Positions 44,069 to 54,114 of a DNA stretch of 64,000 bases are shown here, piece after piece. Position 1 is the first letter of the stretch. Each line of letters starts with the position of its first letter. Position numbers and translations under genes: made by a program. The notes beneath the pieces are model-generated. The model was not told where the DNA came from. It was given only the letters and a program-made list of their open reading frames with translations, and made no database searches. The stretch comes from Saccharomyces paradoxus (Eukaryota > Ascomycota > Saccharomycetes > Saccharomycetales > Saccharomycetaceae): assembly GCF_002079055.1 (NCBI RefSeq), contig NC_047498.1, forward strand, positions 585,299 through 649,298. The letters are read 5' to 3'.

Positions 44069-46594
44069 ATGGAAGGTTTGAAAAAAAAGATTTTTGGCGT
44101 TTGCCTGAAAAATGACTTAGCGCAGCCCAGGAATGAGACGAAAGGAATTAACTATGAGTCAGTGACCCTGGAAACTTCTAAACAGCTGGAAGAATTTCTC
44201 CATCTGCTACTAATAAAGAGAGAAGTAATACAGAATTTTGAGCTGTTATTTCACATCGTAAACGTTGCCGTTAAAATCACGGATGCGAATCTTTCAAGTG
44301 ATGATATTTGGCATTCAATTTTGAAATTGAGATTTTCTTCTGAAATTAAGATAGATGAAGACTGTAAAGTTTTGAATTATTTAATTGAGATTGGAATCGC
44401 AACGGAAAATCCGATCAGTTGGAAATGCTTGGCTGTTGTTAGTACCATCCTTAGCAGTGTTCCTCGATCCAAAACGATTATAGTCAAACTGATTGAAACT
44501 GAATATGCTAAAAAAATTGGCCAGTTGTTTGATAATATACAGGATTTGCAGCAAGGAAATTTTCTGGTGAGAATTCTCTCTAACTGTTTTGTGAAAAGTG
44601 ATTCAAGTTCCAAGAAAGTAGAAAGGATACCTCAGTTATGGCAAAGCAGGTCTAAGAACAAATTTTTCTTTGAAAATAAATTTTACCCTCTTAGCGGCAA
44701 ACATGGGAGCTCACAAACTTGCCGATTTCTTTGCAATAATTTCATATCAACCTTATTATTTACGGGAATTCTAAGGCAGGTTTCTTATAGCGGATCTGAA
44801 GCATTAAAAAACCTCCGCATATTGAAGAAAAAAGAAGATGGCAATGAAAGTTCTTATTTCATTCAATGCATATACAACAAAATCTACCTTTGGTTGGACG
44901 AAGAAGCCCCATTGGAATTTGAGAGGAAAAAAATCAGGATTATTAAGAACTTGAAAAACAAAATTCAGATTAAATTGAGACATCCCTTTCATGAATGTGT
45001 GAGAACCACCGCTGATAACATAGAACTTTTATTTAACAAAACAAGAGGATTTCAACTGGAATTTGAGGATGAGAAATTAGGTGAAGCCTTTTTCCACAAT
45101 GTTAACAATATACCTAAGATAAGTGAAGTACAAACCTTTTTAGTGTTAGACTATATTGAGGAGGAACCCGAAGATGAGGGTGAAGAAGAGGAGCAAATTG
45201 GAAGGATCGATGAGCCGAAAGAAGACGAAGAGGGAGAATCTCTCGATGAATTATCCACTCCCATGTCATATCCAATAAAATCATCTATTTCCCGTAACGA
45301 AAAGGTTCAGTTAGTCACTCCTGACCGTTCCGTTTCCATAAGATCTGATGAATGGGATTTAAAGTCAAGTACGGAAGACGGAGAAGACAATGTTACTCTC
45401 ACAGATCTAAAAATAAACAGCACCAAGGATACAAAAAGGCCAAGGAATTACGTCCATATTGATTCAGAAGACCAGTCACCTGTAGTATCCGCTCAAATGA
45501 GGAAAATGAGAAGAGAGTCTACTAAGACACTAGAAATTTTGAGGCAAGAATTTAAGGATAAGGATGTACAAAACGAAGAACGCCCATCTGAACAGATACA
45601 AGAGGCGTTTTTAAATACGTCCTCGTTAGTTGTAGGTAAATCGCGTCTTGTTAATCATAAGGAAAAGCCTAATATTGATCAAAAGGTCATTGGAATAACT
45701 GAATTAAAGTCGAATTCCTCTATCAAGAAAAGAGATATTAACATTCTTGACACCATATTTGGGCAACCTCCGTCTAAGAAGCAGAAGCAATTCCACAAAA
45801 AGGAGAAGAAGCAGCAGAAAAAGCTAACAAATTTTAAGCCCATTATCGATGTCCCTTCCCAAGATAAACGCAATCTCAGATCAAATGCTCCGACAAAACC
45901 CAAATCCATAAAAGTAAATAAGCTGCGTACCCATAAAGAAGTTACAGGAGAAAAGTCAATCACAGAAACAACAGCCGAGAAAGTTAATGATCAGGCTGTG
46001 CACACCAACAATGAACGAATGGCAAGCGACGCAAGTGAAAAAAAAGGTAGTTCTATGAATGAAGAGCATGATAAGCTTCAAGAAAACTGCTCTCCAGATG
46101 TTAATGAAAGCAAAGAAATTACTAGAGATGGCGCTAAAGTATCTCTTCAGTCCGAAAAAAGAAAAGAAACCTTTACTAATTCAAGCGTAGTAGAAAATCA
46201 TAACCTGCCAGACAAAGACTGTAACAATTGTAACATTACAGATATTTTGGAATCCACCACTGTTATTGACTTATATTCACCTCATGGATCATCTGTTCCT
46301 GGTCAGAATTCGTTCACGAATAAGCTGCAAGAACAAATTTATAGCTCAATCAATCATTTTTCTAATGAGTTGGTAAGAAAAATTTCAATAATAAACCAAG
46401 AGTTAAATACTAAAATCTTGAAAGAGTTGTCCGAAAAATACCAAAAGCTATTTTCCGAATTACAAGATAATTTCCAGAATGATACCAATGAGATGCTTAA
46501 ATTCATGGGTGAGATCAAAGACATGATCAATCTCCCTGAAGATCAGCTAGTTCATGCTATTAGGACAAGGAAATTCAATAATAACGGGGGATAA
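44069..46594 (+). CDS. RED1: Red1, meiotic chromosome axis protein
   Basis: The ATG at 44069 gives 841 residues (S. cerevisiae 827); upstream the frame extends only from GTG. Residues 1 to about 345 are the structured N-terminal region (ARM-like and PH folds). A long charged linker follows, with a strongly acidic run ([13 protein letters not shown], about 364-376) and basic lysine-rich patches. The last ~100 residues form the coiled coil used for filament assembly ([19 protein letters not shown] and after). Red1 with Hop1 and Mek1 builds the axial elements of synaptonemal complexes. The linker is diverged in sequence, as expected for a rapidly evolving meiotic protein. Confidence 0.95.
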   Translation: MEGLKKKIFGVCLKNDLAQPRNETKGINYESVTLETSKQLEEFLHLLLIKREVIQNFELLFHIVNVAVKITDANLSSDDIWHSILKLRFSSEIKIDEDCKVLNYLIEIGIATENPISWKCLAVVSTILSSVPRSKTIIVKLIETEYAKKIGQLFDNIQDLQQGNFLVRILSNCFVKSDSSSKKVERIPQLWQSRSKNKFFFENKFYPLSGKHGSSQTCRFLCNNFISTLLFTGILRQVSYSGSEALKNLRILKKKEDGNESSYFIQCIYNKIYLWLDEEAPLEFERKKIRIIKNLKNKIQIKLRHPFHECVRTTADNIELLFNKTRGFQLEFEDEKLGEAFFHNVNNIPKISEVQTFLVLDYIEEEPEDEGEEEEQIGRIDEPKEDEEGESLDELSTPMSYPIKSSISRNEKVQLVTPDRSVSIRSDEWDLKSSTEDGEDNVTLTDLKINSTKDTKRPRNYVHIDSEDQSPVVSAQMRKMRRESTKTLEILRQEFKDKDVQNEERPSEQIQEAFLNTSSLVVGKSRLVNHKEKPNIDQKVIGITELKSNSSIKKRDINILDTIFGQPPSKKQKQFHKKEKKQQKKLTNFKPIIDVPSQDKRNLRSNAPTKPKSIKVNKLRTHKEVTGEKSITETTAEKVNDQAVHTNNERMASDASEKKGSSMNEEHDKLQENCSPDVNESKEITRDGAKVSLQSEKRKETFTNSSVVENHNLPDKDCNNCNITDILESTTVIDLYSPHGSSVPGQNSFTNKLQEQIYSSINHFSNELVRKISIINQELNTKILKELSEKYQKLFSELQDNFQNDTNEMLKFMGEIKDMINLPEDQLVHAIRTRKFNNNGG

Positions 46595-46901
46595 ATAGTA
46601 TACATATCCACAATTATTTTTAGATTTAAGTTGGCTAACAAAAGCAATATACAAAAGCTTATACGTGTTTGATTTTTTTCCCTCATCGCTTGCACTCTGT
46701 CAATCAGAGCGCCAATACGTATAAAATGATCACGCAACTTTTTTTGACAATTTTTTTTTCATTTGTTTCGAAGAAACTAAGATCTTTTCTGCTTCATTAG
46801 CATTTTTGGTCTTCCTCCATTTGACATTTTTCAGATCCCGGTATTTCTTCTTTTCTCTTAATGAATAGAAATAATAAACAAGGCAAAAAAGAGCAGCAAA
46901 A
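46595..46901. promoter_or_regulatory. RED1-RPS28B intergenic region with RPS28B promoter
   Basis: The 307-bp spacer holds an Abf1 site at 46718-46730 followed by T-rich tracts (46739-46760), the known design of Abf1-driven ribosomal protein promoters. Confidence 0.65.
46718..46730 (+). promoter_or_regulatory. Abf1 site of RPS28B
   Basis: CGTATAAAATGAT fits CGTnnnnRRYGAY, the reverse of the Abf1 consensus RTCRYYnnnnACG. It lies about 172 bp upstream of the RPS28B ATG beside a T-tract. Abf1 control of the two S28 (old S33) genes is known in S. cerevisiae. Confidence 0.72.
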
Positions 46902-47105
46902 ATGGATTCTAAGACCCCAGTCACCTTAGCTAAAGTCATCAAAGTTTTAGGCCGTACCGGTTCTCGTGGTGGTGTTACCCAAGTTCGTGTTGAGTTCTTG
47001 GAAGACACTTCCCGTACCATTGTCAGAAATGTCAAGGGTCCAGTCAGAGAAAACGACATTTTGGTCTTGATGGAATCTGAACGTGAAGCTCGTCGTTTGC
47101 GTTAA
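46902..47105 (+). CDS. RPS28B: 40S ribosomal protein S28 (eS28)
   Basis: The 67-residue protein [16 protein letters not shown] to EREARRLR is the conserved eS28 OB-fold small-subunit protein near the mRNA exit. It has no intron and uses highly biased codons. In S. cerevisiae RPS28B mRNA has an unusually long 3' UTR whose hairpin binds Rps28 itself and recruits Edc3 to trigger decay. The 1.2-kb gap downstream and a clean hairpin at 47500-47521 are consistent with that autoregulation being kept here. Confidence 0.98.
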
Positions 47106-47499
47106 AGAAATACTAAAACTTTAATTATGCTCTTCAAGCATTTTTTTTCTATATTTGCGAACAAACAACTTATTTTTTAATATCTCTCAAAAAATGAAGT
47201 CGGAATGATTATTTTAATTGGGTTTAGTCGTGAAACCGATTGCAAATAATATAAACGTTGGTAAGCTCATTCAAACAATCGAAAGAAGGAATAGAAGGCA
47301 GTAAGTGTTTGTGCTTTGGTCGGTTTTTCCATTCGGTGAATCCATGCAACTTCTTTATTAATTTTAATGGATTCTTAAGAAAGGGAATTTCTGTGGCCAA
47401 AAACAAGGGACAAATGCGTTAAGAGATGCTCAATGATATCAATTTTTCAAAAAATGAATTAAATGATTGAAGTCACTTAATTTTTGTGGTTTTTTGGAC

Positions 47500-47521
47500 G
47501 TGGGTTGAGTGTACAACTCAC
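47500..47521 (+). promoter_or_regulatory. Candidate RPS28B 3' UTR hairpin
   Basis: GTGGGTTG (47500-47507) pairs with CAACTCAC (47514-47521) over 8 bp with one G-U, closing a 6-nt loop AGTGTA, about 395 nt after the stop codon. RPS28B autoregulation through a 3' UTR hairpin is established in S. cerevisiae. I infer from position and structure that this is that element; I could not compare sequences. Confidence 0.5.
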
Positions 47522-47950
47522 TATAATTGATGAGATATCTGACGAAATTGTTTCTTTTTTTGTCTTCCAGAATGTTTACTGAAGTTAAGAATTAATTGAT
47601 TTGAGGCTATCCTGTGTGGCATGGAATAAGCGAATCGACAAGAAGTCTCTTACTGTAACTTTCTTTTTTTGGTGCATCCACCGTTAAATACAATTTAAAT
47701 ATTACATTCATGTACTTACTCAATATAATAATCTGATTACTTCACACAAAAAAGTCGGAAAGCAGTCTCCAATAGTATTTACATATTGCGTGGTGTTATG
47801 GTTTTGGGAAATTTTCATTTAAACCCATGCACCAAGTATTCATTTTCCATTTTTTTTTTTGGTTTTTTTTCTCAATTGATGCTGTGAACTAAGTTTACGT
47901 CCGCGCTTATGCTTTGCGTCAAAAGTACATTCGCATTAAAGGGCGAGCTT

Positions 47951-47960
47951 GCGGCGGCTA
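47951..47960 (+). promoter_or_regulatory. URS1-like motif in a convergent gap
   Basis: GCGGCGGCTA matches 9 of 10 positions of URS1 (TCGGCGGCTA), with the complete CGGCGGCTA core. It is 850 bp past RPS28B and 350 bp past the NEJ1 stop, far from any annotated promoter. Confidence 0.45.
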
Positions 47961-48308
47961 TTTTGCTATGCGGCTGACCGTTTAAATACTTCCAACCTAA
48001 AGAATGTGGCCAAGCGCTGGGGTTATTGCTAGTTGAATAATAAATAATTAAACTGTCCTATTACATATATAACCTTGTATGATGTATGATTTTTTGATTT
48101 ATGTAAATGTCCGTCGTCAAGTAGTTGTATACTTTTTTTGAAATCTTATTTGACTTGCTATGTGCATGTGAGTTCCCCATCTTTTAATACGTTTTGGCGG
48201 TTGCATAACTTTATCATCTAACCAAGTAACATTTGTTAATGGGTTCAAGAGGAAAGAGAATCATCAGAAAGGCGCAATGGTACTTTTTTTACACCTAGTT
48301 AATTTACA

Positions 48309-49340
48309 TTAATTTTTGATTCTAACCTTTCCAAATTTTCTTTTCTTTCGTGGATATTCTTGCACCAAAGAAGAATTCGACTTTGTTCTTTCTGGAGATT
48401 TAGACTCAAGTTCAAAAACATCCTCCAGGTAACGTTGCGAATCAGCACCACTTTCTATGGCGGTTGTCTTAGAATCTGTCTTTGGGTTAATTTCACAACA
48501 GATATTTGGTTGAGCCTCATCTGTAGGGTCTAGCTGCAGCTCAAAATCATCATTATGAAGATCATTCGCTCCAAGAATTCCGGCACGCTCTTTTTTGTTC
48601 GATTCCGCAAACTCTTCAATCTGAGATACTGCTTGAAGATTTTGCTTTAAAGATAGCAATGATTTCAGTGAATCGGCTGTTAATTCTAGATGCTGGAATT
48701 TTCCTTTATATCGTAGTGTTTTCATTACGTGATCATCCGTACTTGGCTGCAGAGATTCACAATTCTTAGAGTTTTCAGGAGCCCATTGACCGATAATTTT
48801 ACTTCCGCCATCTAAATCACCAAGAGACCTCAAGAGAAAATCTAGACACTTTTGCTTTTCGTTTAGGATATCCCGTTGTATATATTGATACTGGGAAGAG
48901 ATGTTTATCAATTTTAATAAAAGCATACACAGACTCTGCAAAATCGTAAAGCGCGTATCCTTAGTAACATCAGAAGGTACACTATTTATGGAAACGGTAA
49001 TTTCCGCAGATACGTCGAAACTAAAATTCAAATTTGAATCTACCAATTGAACTTGGTTAATTTCTTGAGGAGATTGTAGAATGTCCATTAATCTTAGTTT
49101 AATTCGATTCAATGACATACTATCAGTGAAACCTTGACTTTGACATTGCTGTGTTAGTTGGGTTTGCGTGAGTTTGAAGACATTGGGTACTAAGTGCTTC
49201 AAGGAAATTAAGACAATCATCAAAACTGTGTTTGAAGATGACATCGGTAAAAATGAGAGGAGACAATTTCCCTCACCATTAATTCTTTCCACAAACCATT
49301 CTGAATCGTTTAGTTGTCGCCCTATGAACTCAGAATCCAT
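48309..49340 (-). CDS. NEJ1: Nej1, XLF-family NHEJ factor
   Basis: The ATG at 49340 gives 343 residues; one further in-frame codon upstream is GTG. The N-terminal XLF-like head (about 1-130) is followed by a coiled segment, and the C-terminus is a basic KKRKFGKVRIKN tail that binds DNA and Dnl4-Lif1. Nej1 is needed for non-homologous end joining and is repressed in a/alpha diploids. The protein is strongly diverged from the S. cerevisiae sequence as I recall it, far more than its neighbours. Its 178-bp upstream gap carries an a1-alpha2 operator-like site. Confidence 0.93.
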   Translation of the reverse strand: MDSEFIGRQLNDSEWFVERINGEGNCLLSFLPMSSSNTVLMIVLISLKHLVPNVFKLTQTQLTQQCQSQGFTDSMSLNRIKLRLMDILQSPQEINQVQLVDSNLNFSFDVSAEITVSINSVPSDVTKDTRFTILQSLCMLLLKLINISSQYQYIQRDILNEKQKCLDFLLRSLGDLDGGSKIIGQWAPENSKNCESLQPSTDDHVMKTLRYKGKFQHLELTADSLKSLLSLKQNLQAVSQIEEFAESNKKERAGILGANDLHNDDFELQLDPTDEAQPNICCEINPKTDSKTTAIESGADSQRYLEDVFELESKSPERTKSNSSLVQEYPRKKRKFGKVRIKN

Positions 49341-49485
49341 CACCCATATGTAATATTTAACTCCCAGCTAACCGTTGGAATAGTTACTCTCCATAGGCGT
49401 CCTGTTCTTACATAACGCTGTTTTGTTTTTGCACTCTTCCCTAATACAAGGTACCACGCTGACATCCCTTTTTGGGACGAAAAAA

Positions 49486-49505
49486 CTATGTAAGAAAATA
49501 CATCA
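49486..49505 (+). promoter_or_regulatory. a1-alpha2 haploid-specific-gene operator of NEJ1
   Basis: The 20-bp site has the half sites ATGT (49488-49491) and TACATCA (49499-49505) with spacing as in the consensus TCRTGTNNWNANNTACATCA. It is about 145 bp upstream of the NEJ1 ATG, within the short gap after PDR8. Repression of NEJ1 by MATa1-alpha2 is established, which supports the call. Confidence 0.75.
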
Positions 49506-49518
49506 ACCGTACATAAAT

Positions 49519-51624
49519 TTATAAATCGAAATGATATTGTTTATAGAATTTCTTTTTGTCAATAGACCAAAGATCTTTAGAAATGTCTTTAAACGTTCTC
49601 CAGACATCATTAATAAAATCCTCAATCATGAGATCGCTGAAATGTTCCATATTAATGCCCTTTTTCAGCCAGACTTTCTCAGTTTCTATTCTTGCTTGGG
49701 ATGCTTTATCAAATAAAACCCTACTTACGCGTTCAAATGCCAAAGTTGAAGTTAATTGATAAAAATTGGAAACTGCTTTAAACAACTGTTTGTTTCTTTC
49801 ATTAGAAGCAAATATGCTATCAATAATTTCGTAAAATCTTATTATTGTTCCCGAAAATGACAGAAATTTATCAGTTATAATATCGAATCCTGTCAAGAGC
49901 TCATCGAAGTTTTCTTCTTCATATTTAATAAATTGAATTTTTTTCCCCGTGTCAAGGTCGATAAGGAAAAGGAACCCTTTCTCCCTGAAGATTAACCTAT
50001 TGAATGCTAAACCGTACACTTGCGATATTATTCGTATTAAAAGAGGATTTATTAGAATAATCGACAGTTTTAGTCGTTCAGGTAAAATGTCCCTCTGTCC
50101 ATTGACAGATTCTTTAAAATGAAATACTATTGTGTTAACACAGACTGATATTGATATCAATAGAAACTGAACCATTCTATTCTTATCTATAATTCTACTT
50201 TGTTGAGCGATGATCATTTCAATATTGTATAAACTAGCAACCATACTCAAAGCTCTTGATAAAATCAATATATCGAAGGAATCAATGCCGGAGTAGTGAA
50301 TTGAATTCGTATAGTGCTCGATAGGTGAAAAGTTAGATTGTATGAATTCAATCAATCTTAATGAAAAAGTAATCAACTTTCCATTTATCTCTCTCTTGTG
50401 AATTTCACGAGTAATGGATCTGGAAACATTTAAAAAATCGTGCATCAACTTAACTCTTCTGAAGTCAACGTCCGGTGATTTGAAATTCTGCGCAGTAAAT
50501 ACACTTAAATCCAGGAAATCATCCAAAATAGACGGAGGTTTACCTACGTCATATGACGTGGATACATCAAGGAATAAAGCCCAAAACCAAATGCATCTCA
50601 AGTTCTGTTTAGTTACCTTACTTTCGTTTAAATACCATTTATCGATATCATTCAAACCCAAACTTACGCACCCCTGGCATAGCTCGTTGATTAAATCAAT
50701 GCCTTGAGTCGCATCCCATACACCCTCCGTGCAATTTATCATTACATTGATATAAGACAATAAGAAATATTGTAGTTTTTCCACGAAGTTTGAGCTCGAT
50801 GACGATAAGGAAGCTGCAGTTAAAGTGTGAATGAAATGGCTTACGGAAGGAGGGACATTTTGGTTAAAATAGCTCAAGCAAAGGATTTGAAGTACAATGC
50901 CAAGGTTATACTTATCTTTTGGACTAACTTCCAAATTGAGTAGGATGATTAGGTCACTGTTAGTGGCATCTCTAATAAAAATCTTGTCCAAGAGGGAAAG
51001 AATATCGTCCTTGTTGAAAATATGCAACAAGTCAAACAACGGTCCAGCAAAAAAGGATTCGATACAGCTTTCCATTCGAGAAAAGCTAGGCAAATCTGCT
51101 ACAATATTATTCTCAGTTAATCGCGATCTAGTGCCTTCGGGCAGCGGTTTCAAAACTCTCCATAAATTTTGAAACTCAGTTTGAAACTTATTTGGTTCAA
51201 ACAAGGATAAAGTTTTCCAAGAAGTAGGGCCAAACACATACATCGAGCCATTATCACCTAGTACTGAAGTACGCAGCGATCGTACTGGATTGTCTGAACA
51301 TCTGTAATGCACCGGTTTCGCATTATCCTTATCGTTTTCCTTTAATAGAGTTTGTAAGTTCTCAATTTTTTGAACCAATGCTACATTGGGCACTTGCCCG
51401 AATAGTTCCGTATTAGACAAGGGATAGTTGAACTCCTCTGTGTATATGCATTGCGGCAACTTTCTAATCACGCATTGCTGACACATAGGCCTTGCCTGAC
51501 TGCATTTCAGTTTTCTTTTCCTGCAAAATGCACATGATTTAATGATCTTCCTCCTCTTGCCCTTCTTACCGCTCGAAACGGGCTCTTCAGTGGTAGGTGA
51601 CATACGAATATGGGATCCATCCAT
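49519..51624 (-). CDS. PDR8: Pdr8, zinc-cluster transcription factor for drug resistance genes
   Basis: The 701-residue protein has a Zn2Cys6 cluster with C31, C34, C41, C48, C51 and C59 preceded by a basic KKGKRRKIIKS stretch. A short coiled linker (VQKIENLQTLLKEN, about 89-102) follows, and the rest is the all-helical fungal regulatory middle region. Length and order match S. cerevisiae Pdr8 (YLR266C), which activates ABC and MFS transporter genes and is related to Yrr1. The 497-bp gap to divergent BOP2 contains CCG/CGG motifs that zinc-cluster factors could bind. Confidence 0.94.
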   Translation of the reverse strand: MDGSHIRMSPTTEEPVSSGKKGKRRKIIKSCAFCRKRKLKCSQARPMCQQCVIRKLPQCIYTEEFNYPLSNTELFGQVPNVALVQKIENLQTLLKENDKDNAKPVHYRCSDNPVRSLRTSVLGDNGSMYVFGPTSWKTLSLFEPNKFQTEFQNLWRVLKPLPEGTRSRLTENNIVADLPSFSRMESCIESFFAGPLFDLLHIFNKDDILSLLDKIFIRDATNSDLIILLNLEVSPKDKYNLGIVLQILCLSYFNQNVPPSVSHFIHTLTAASLSSSSSNFVEKLQYFLLSYINVMINCTEGVWDATQGIDLINELCQGCVSLGLNDIDKWYLNESKVTKQNLRCIWFWALFLDVSTSYDVGKPPSILDDFLDLSVFTAQNFKSPDVDFRRVKLMHDFLNVSRSITREIHKREINGKLITFSLRLIEFIQSNFSPIEHYTNSIHYSGIDSFDILILSRALSMVASLYNIEMIIAQQSRIIDKNRMVQFLLISISVCVNTIVFHFKESVNGQRDILPERLKLSIILINPLLIRIISQVYGLAFNRLIFREKGFLFLIDLDTGKKIQFIKYEEENFDELLTGFDIITDKFLSFSGTIIRFYEIIDSIFASNERNKQLFKAVSNFYQLTSTLAFERVSRVLFDKASQARIETEKVWLKKGINMEHFSDLMIEDFINDVWRTFKDISKDLWSIDKKKFYKQYHFDL

Positions 51625-52121
51625 GCTAACGAACTAAGTGCCGTTTGCATCTTCCTTTTGTCCCTATGCTAACCACGTGTTTTTCCAACTGTCATGGACC
51701 TTTCAAGAGTTTTGTCAACGCGGCAGGGCGCCGCATTGCACCTTGCGGCAATGAATTTTAAGTATATGTAGTAAAGAAGTAATGACCCCGTTATTACTAC
51801 CCCGCTGATGACCACCGCTGTTAACGCCTCTTCATGGTTGCTGAGTCATTGTTGGACCCTCCAGCGAATAAGCCACCGTGGTCTTTGTGTGCATACCCAA
51901 TAGGCATTGCAACGGACTGAAAACTCCACACTTCGAAAGAACCCTTAATTTTCAGCCGCTCGTTGTTATATTTAATTGATCGTTTCTTTTATAAATAGAT
52001 TCAAATGAATTATTGAATTGATCGTTCAACCTTCACACCAGAGGTCTATGTAAAATTCGTGCAATACATAGGCTGTGACTTTTGAAAGTGATATATTCTC
52101 CAGGTAAAAGTAAAGACAAAG
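51625..52121. promoter_or_regulatory. PDR8-BOP2 divergent promoter region
   Basis: The 497-bp gap has a GC-rich island at about 51717-51752 in otherwise AT-rich DNA. It includes the inverted repeat at 51730-51749 and two TGAGTCA-like sequences near 51840-51848 (TGAGTCATT), a possible Gcn4/AP-1 site. Confidence 0.55.
51730..51749. repeat. GC-rich inverted repeat, CCG-N12-CGG
   Basis: GCCGCA (51730-51735) and TGCGGC (51744-51749) are inverted copies with an 8-bp spacer, giving everted CCG/CGG triplets 12 bp apart. Zinc-cluster dimers recognise paired CGG triplets, so this could be a regulator site in the PDR8-BOP2 promoter. Confidence 0.5.
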
Positions 52122-53834
52122 ATGGTGGCCGCTTTATCGTATTTGCCTACCGAACTTGTCCAAAGGATATTTGAGTTCACCGTGGTGGAAACAGACTCTC
52201 AATATTGGCTATACAATTTAGTGACTCTAATCGACTTTTCAGTCTTTTCGAAGGGTGGTGGGCCTATAACAGAGAATTTCTTGACGAATTACGTCAAGAA
52301 GAACTTGATGGTTTTAGATCTGACCTGCGAGGCTACACAAAACTCAATTTTACGATCGGAGTACGGGTTTCTGAAGAGGTTGTTGCCATACATTGATATG
52401 AACACGCAATATATCAGAGTAGTTGATTTGAAGACCAATGCTAACGAGATCCGGAATTTCAAAACAGAGAAACTTGTTGTTCTGTTTGATGAATTTTCTG
52501 ATTTGAAACTTATAGAAACCTTTTTCCCCTTGGCTAATTCTAGTTCAAATATAATCGAGTTCGTGTTTTGTGCTCGTGATGTAAAGAGTTCGTTTTATTC
52601 GCCTTTGGAAAAATTGCATACTGCGAACATCGTGGCAGATATTGATATTAACACATTGTATCTGGATTTTCTGGATTCCAATGTTTATTCGGATCAAAAT
52701 TTCTTTGGGATTTTTGATCCAGATATTTTCCAGCTGATTAATAAAGACTATAGAAACTTCTTTTCCAAGACTAGCGAAAAGGGGAAGGGAAGACCCCCCG
52801 TTTGCAAGAAAATCTGTTTCCCCTTTGTTGAAACATTGAATTTGGATTATATGGCCCTTGATTCATTCTTTAGTTCGATATTGCATAAACTAACAACAAA
52901 GATAAAAACGTTTGAAAGAAATAACGAGTTTGACGTGGATAAAAACTTAAATTTAAACTCGACAACGACAGTTGCAGCCCTAATTATCAAGTCGATCTTG
53001 CGACAATTCTTCAACAATTTTGATATCAACTTCCCTAATTTGGTTACCTTAAATTTTATCAAGATATCTACTTACCCAAACAGTAATGAGATTACTCAGT
53101 GCTGTAACTTCATAGATTTATCGTCATATGTTCTAAACAAATGTTTAAGTGAAAATATTTCGATAAATTTCCTCTTCCAACTGCACTCTTTGAAAAATTG
53201 GTCAATGCCCAAGATTAAAGAATTCACTGGTCACAAATTCAAGTATGACGAAACAACCTCTTCAGGTTCACCAGAAAGATATATCAAGTCATTGAGGGGG
53301 AACATTAAAATTTTGCAAGAAATGGCAATTAACGAAACCAACGATGGCACTTGCTATTTTAGGGTGAAGTTGATACCTGAGGGGGTGGAAAAAACTCAAA
53401 TCATCAACTGGATTCCCTTCACTTCTTCGTTTGGCGATGGCACCGCCAAGCAAAGATACGATCTAAAAAGGCCAATGATTTGCTTGAAAAATAACTCGCT
53501 AAGATCGCTAACTGTCAAAATCATACGTATTGAAAAGTGTTCGTCCATCCGAATCCAAGGGTTTTACCTACCAAATCTAAAGGAATTGTTCATCAACAAT
53601 ACCCTTTGCGATACCGCCCAACACCAAAAACAAGCGTCAAATGATATGAGTTGTATAGAGTTCACATCATGGAATGAACTACCACAATGCAAAAAACTGG
53701 GGTTTGCCCAATTAAAAGACCACTCTAATTACGTTCTTAATATCAGTAACCTACAAGACCATCTACCAAATTTAGACCTCCGGGAGAGCTTTTCAACTTT
53801 CTTCGATGTAAGGCAGAAATTTGTTGTAGTCTGA
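52122..53834 (+). CDS. BOP2: Bop2, function unknown, F-box-like N-terminus
   Basis: The 570-residue protein matches S. cerevisiae BOP2 (YLR267W), named from a PAM1 bypass screen but without a known biochemical role. The N-terminus reads [19 protein letters not shown] (residues 5-23), which fits the F-box pattern LPxELxxxIF. The rest alternates hydrophobic and polar segments ([25 protein letters not shown]) that could be irregular leucine-rich repeats. No catalytic motif or membrane helix is visible. F-box identity is my inference from the motif. Confidence 0.92.
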   Translation: MVAALSYLPTELVQRIFEFTVVETDSQYWLYNLVTLIDFSVFSKGGGPITENFLTNYVKKNLMVLDLTCEATQNSILRSEYGFLKRLLPYIDMNTQYIRVVDLKTNANEIRNFKTEKLVVLFDEFSDLKLIETFFPLANSSSNIIEFVFCARDVKSSFYSPLEKLHTANIVADIDINTLYLDFLDSNVYSDQNFFGIFDPDIFQLINKDYRNFFSKTSEKGKGRPPVCKKICFPFVETLNLDYMALDSFFSSILHKLTTKIKTFERNNEFDVDKNLNLNSTTTVAALIIKSILRQFFNNFDINFPNLVTLNFIKISTYPNSNEITQCCNFIDLSSYVLNKCLSENISINFLFQLHSLKNWSMPKIKEFTGHKFKYDETTSSGSPERYIKSLRGNIKILQEMAINETNDGTCYFRVKLIPEGVEKTQIINWIPFTSSFGDGTAKQRYDLKRPMICLKNNSLRSLTVKIIRIEKCSSIRIQGFYLPNLKELFINNTLCDTAQHQKQASNDMSCIEFTSWNELPQCKKLGFAQLKDHSNYVLNISNLQDHLPNLDLRESFSTFFDVRQKFVVV

Positions 53835-54114
53835 AGTCCAATTTTCGGCCAACCATAATGTGCTGGCATTTATAATTACATAAACACCGCTAGTTATCCG
53901 TTGATTTATCTAATAAGAGATGTCATAAACGAATTTTTTTTCTTTGGCACTAAATCCTCAACGCTTTTTGTTTTTATTTTTCGGTCTTTTTCTACCATCG
54001 AAGAATAAACAAATAAAGTCCATGTAATATAATATATCTATAAGCTATTATTACCTAAAACCAATACAAGGCTTGACAGTGACATCCTGGTACGCACTCG
54101 CAATCAAAGTAGGG

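Larger units (their letters stand above)
47106..48308. other. RPS28B-NEJ1 convergent gap containing the long RPS28B 3' UTR
   Basis: The 1203-bp non-coding gap between convergent genes is far longer than the ~100-450 bp of other convergent pairs here. The proximal half should be the RPS28B 3' UTR. It includes a hairpin (47500-47521), and the distal half holds a perfect-core URS1-like motif (47951-47960) and a T-rich tract near 47852-47871. No convincing protein gene is present. Confidence 0.6.

Noticed and set aside
48239-48298. Short ATG frame MGSRGKRIIRKAQW before the NEJ1 stop
   Set aside because: Only 19 codons; the basic start looks protein-like but there is no homologue I know and no room for a longer product.
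54073-54114. Fourteen extra N-terminal codons for SEC22
   Set aside because: The upstream start would be TTG, and the longin fold starts at MIKSTLIYRE as in all Sec22 proteins.
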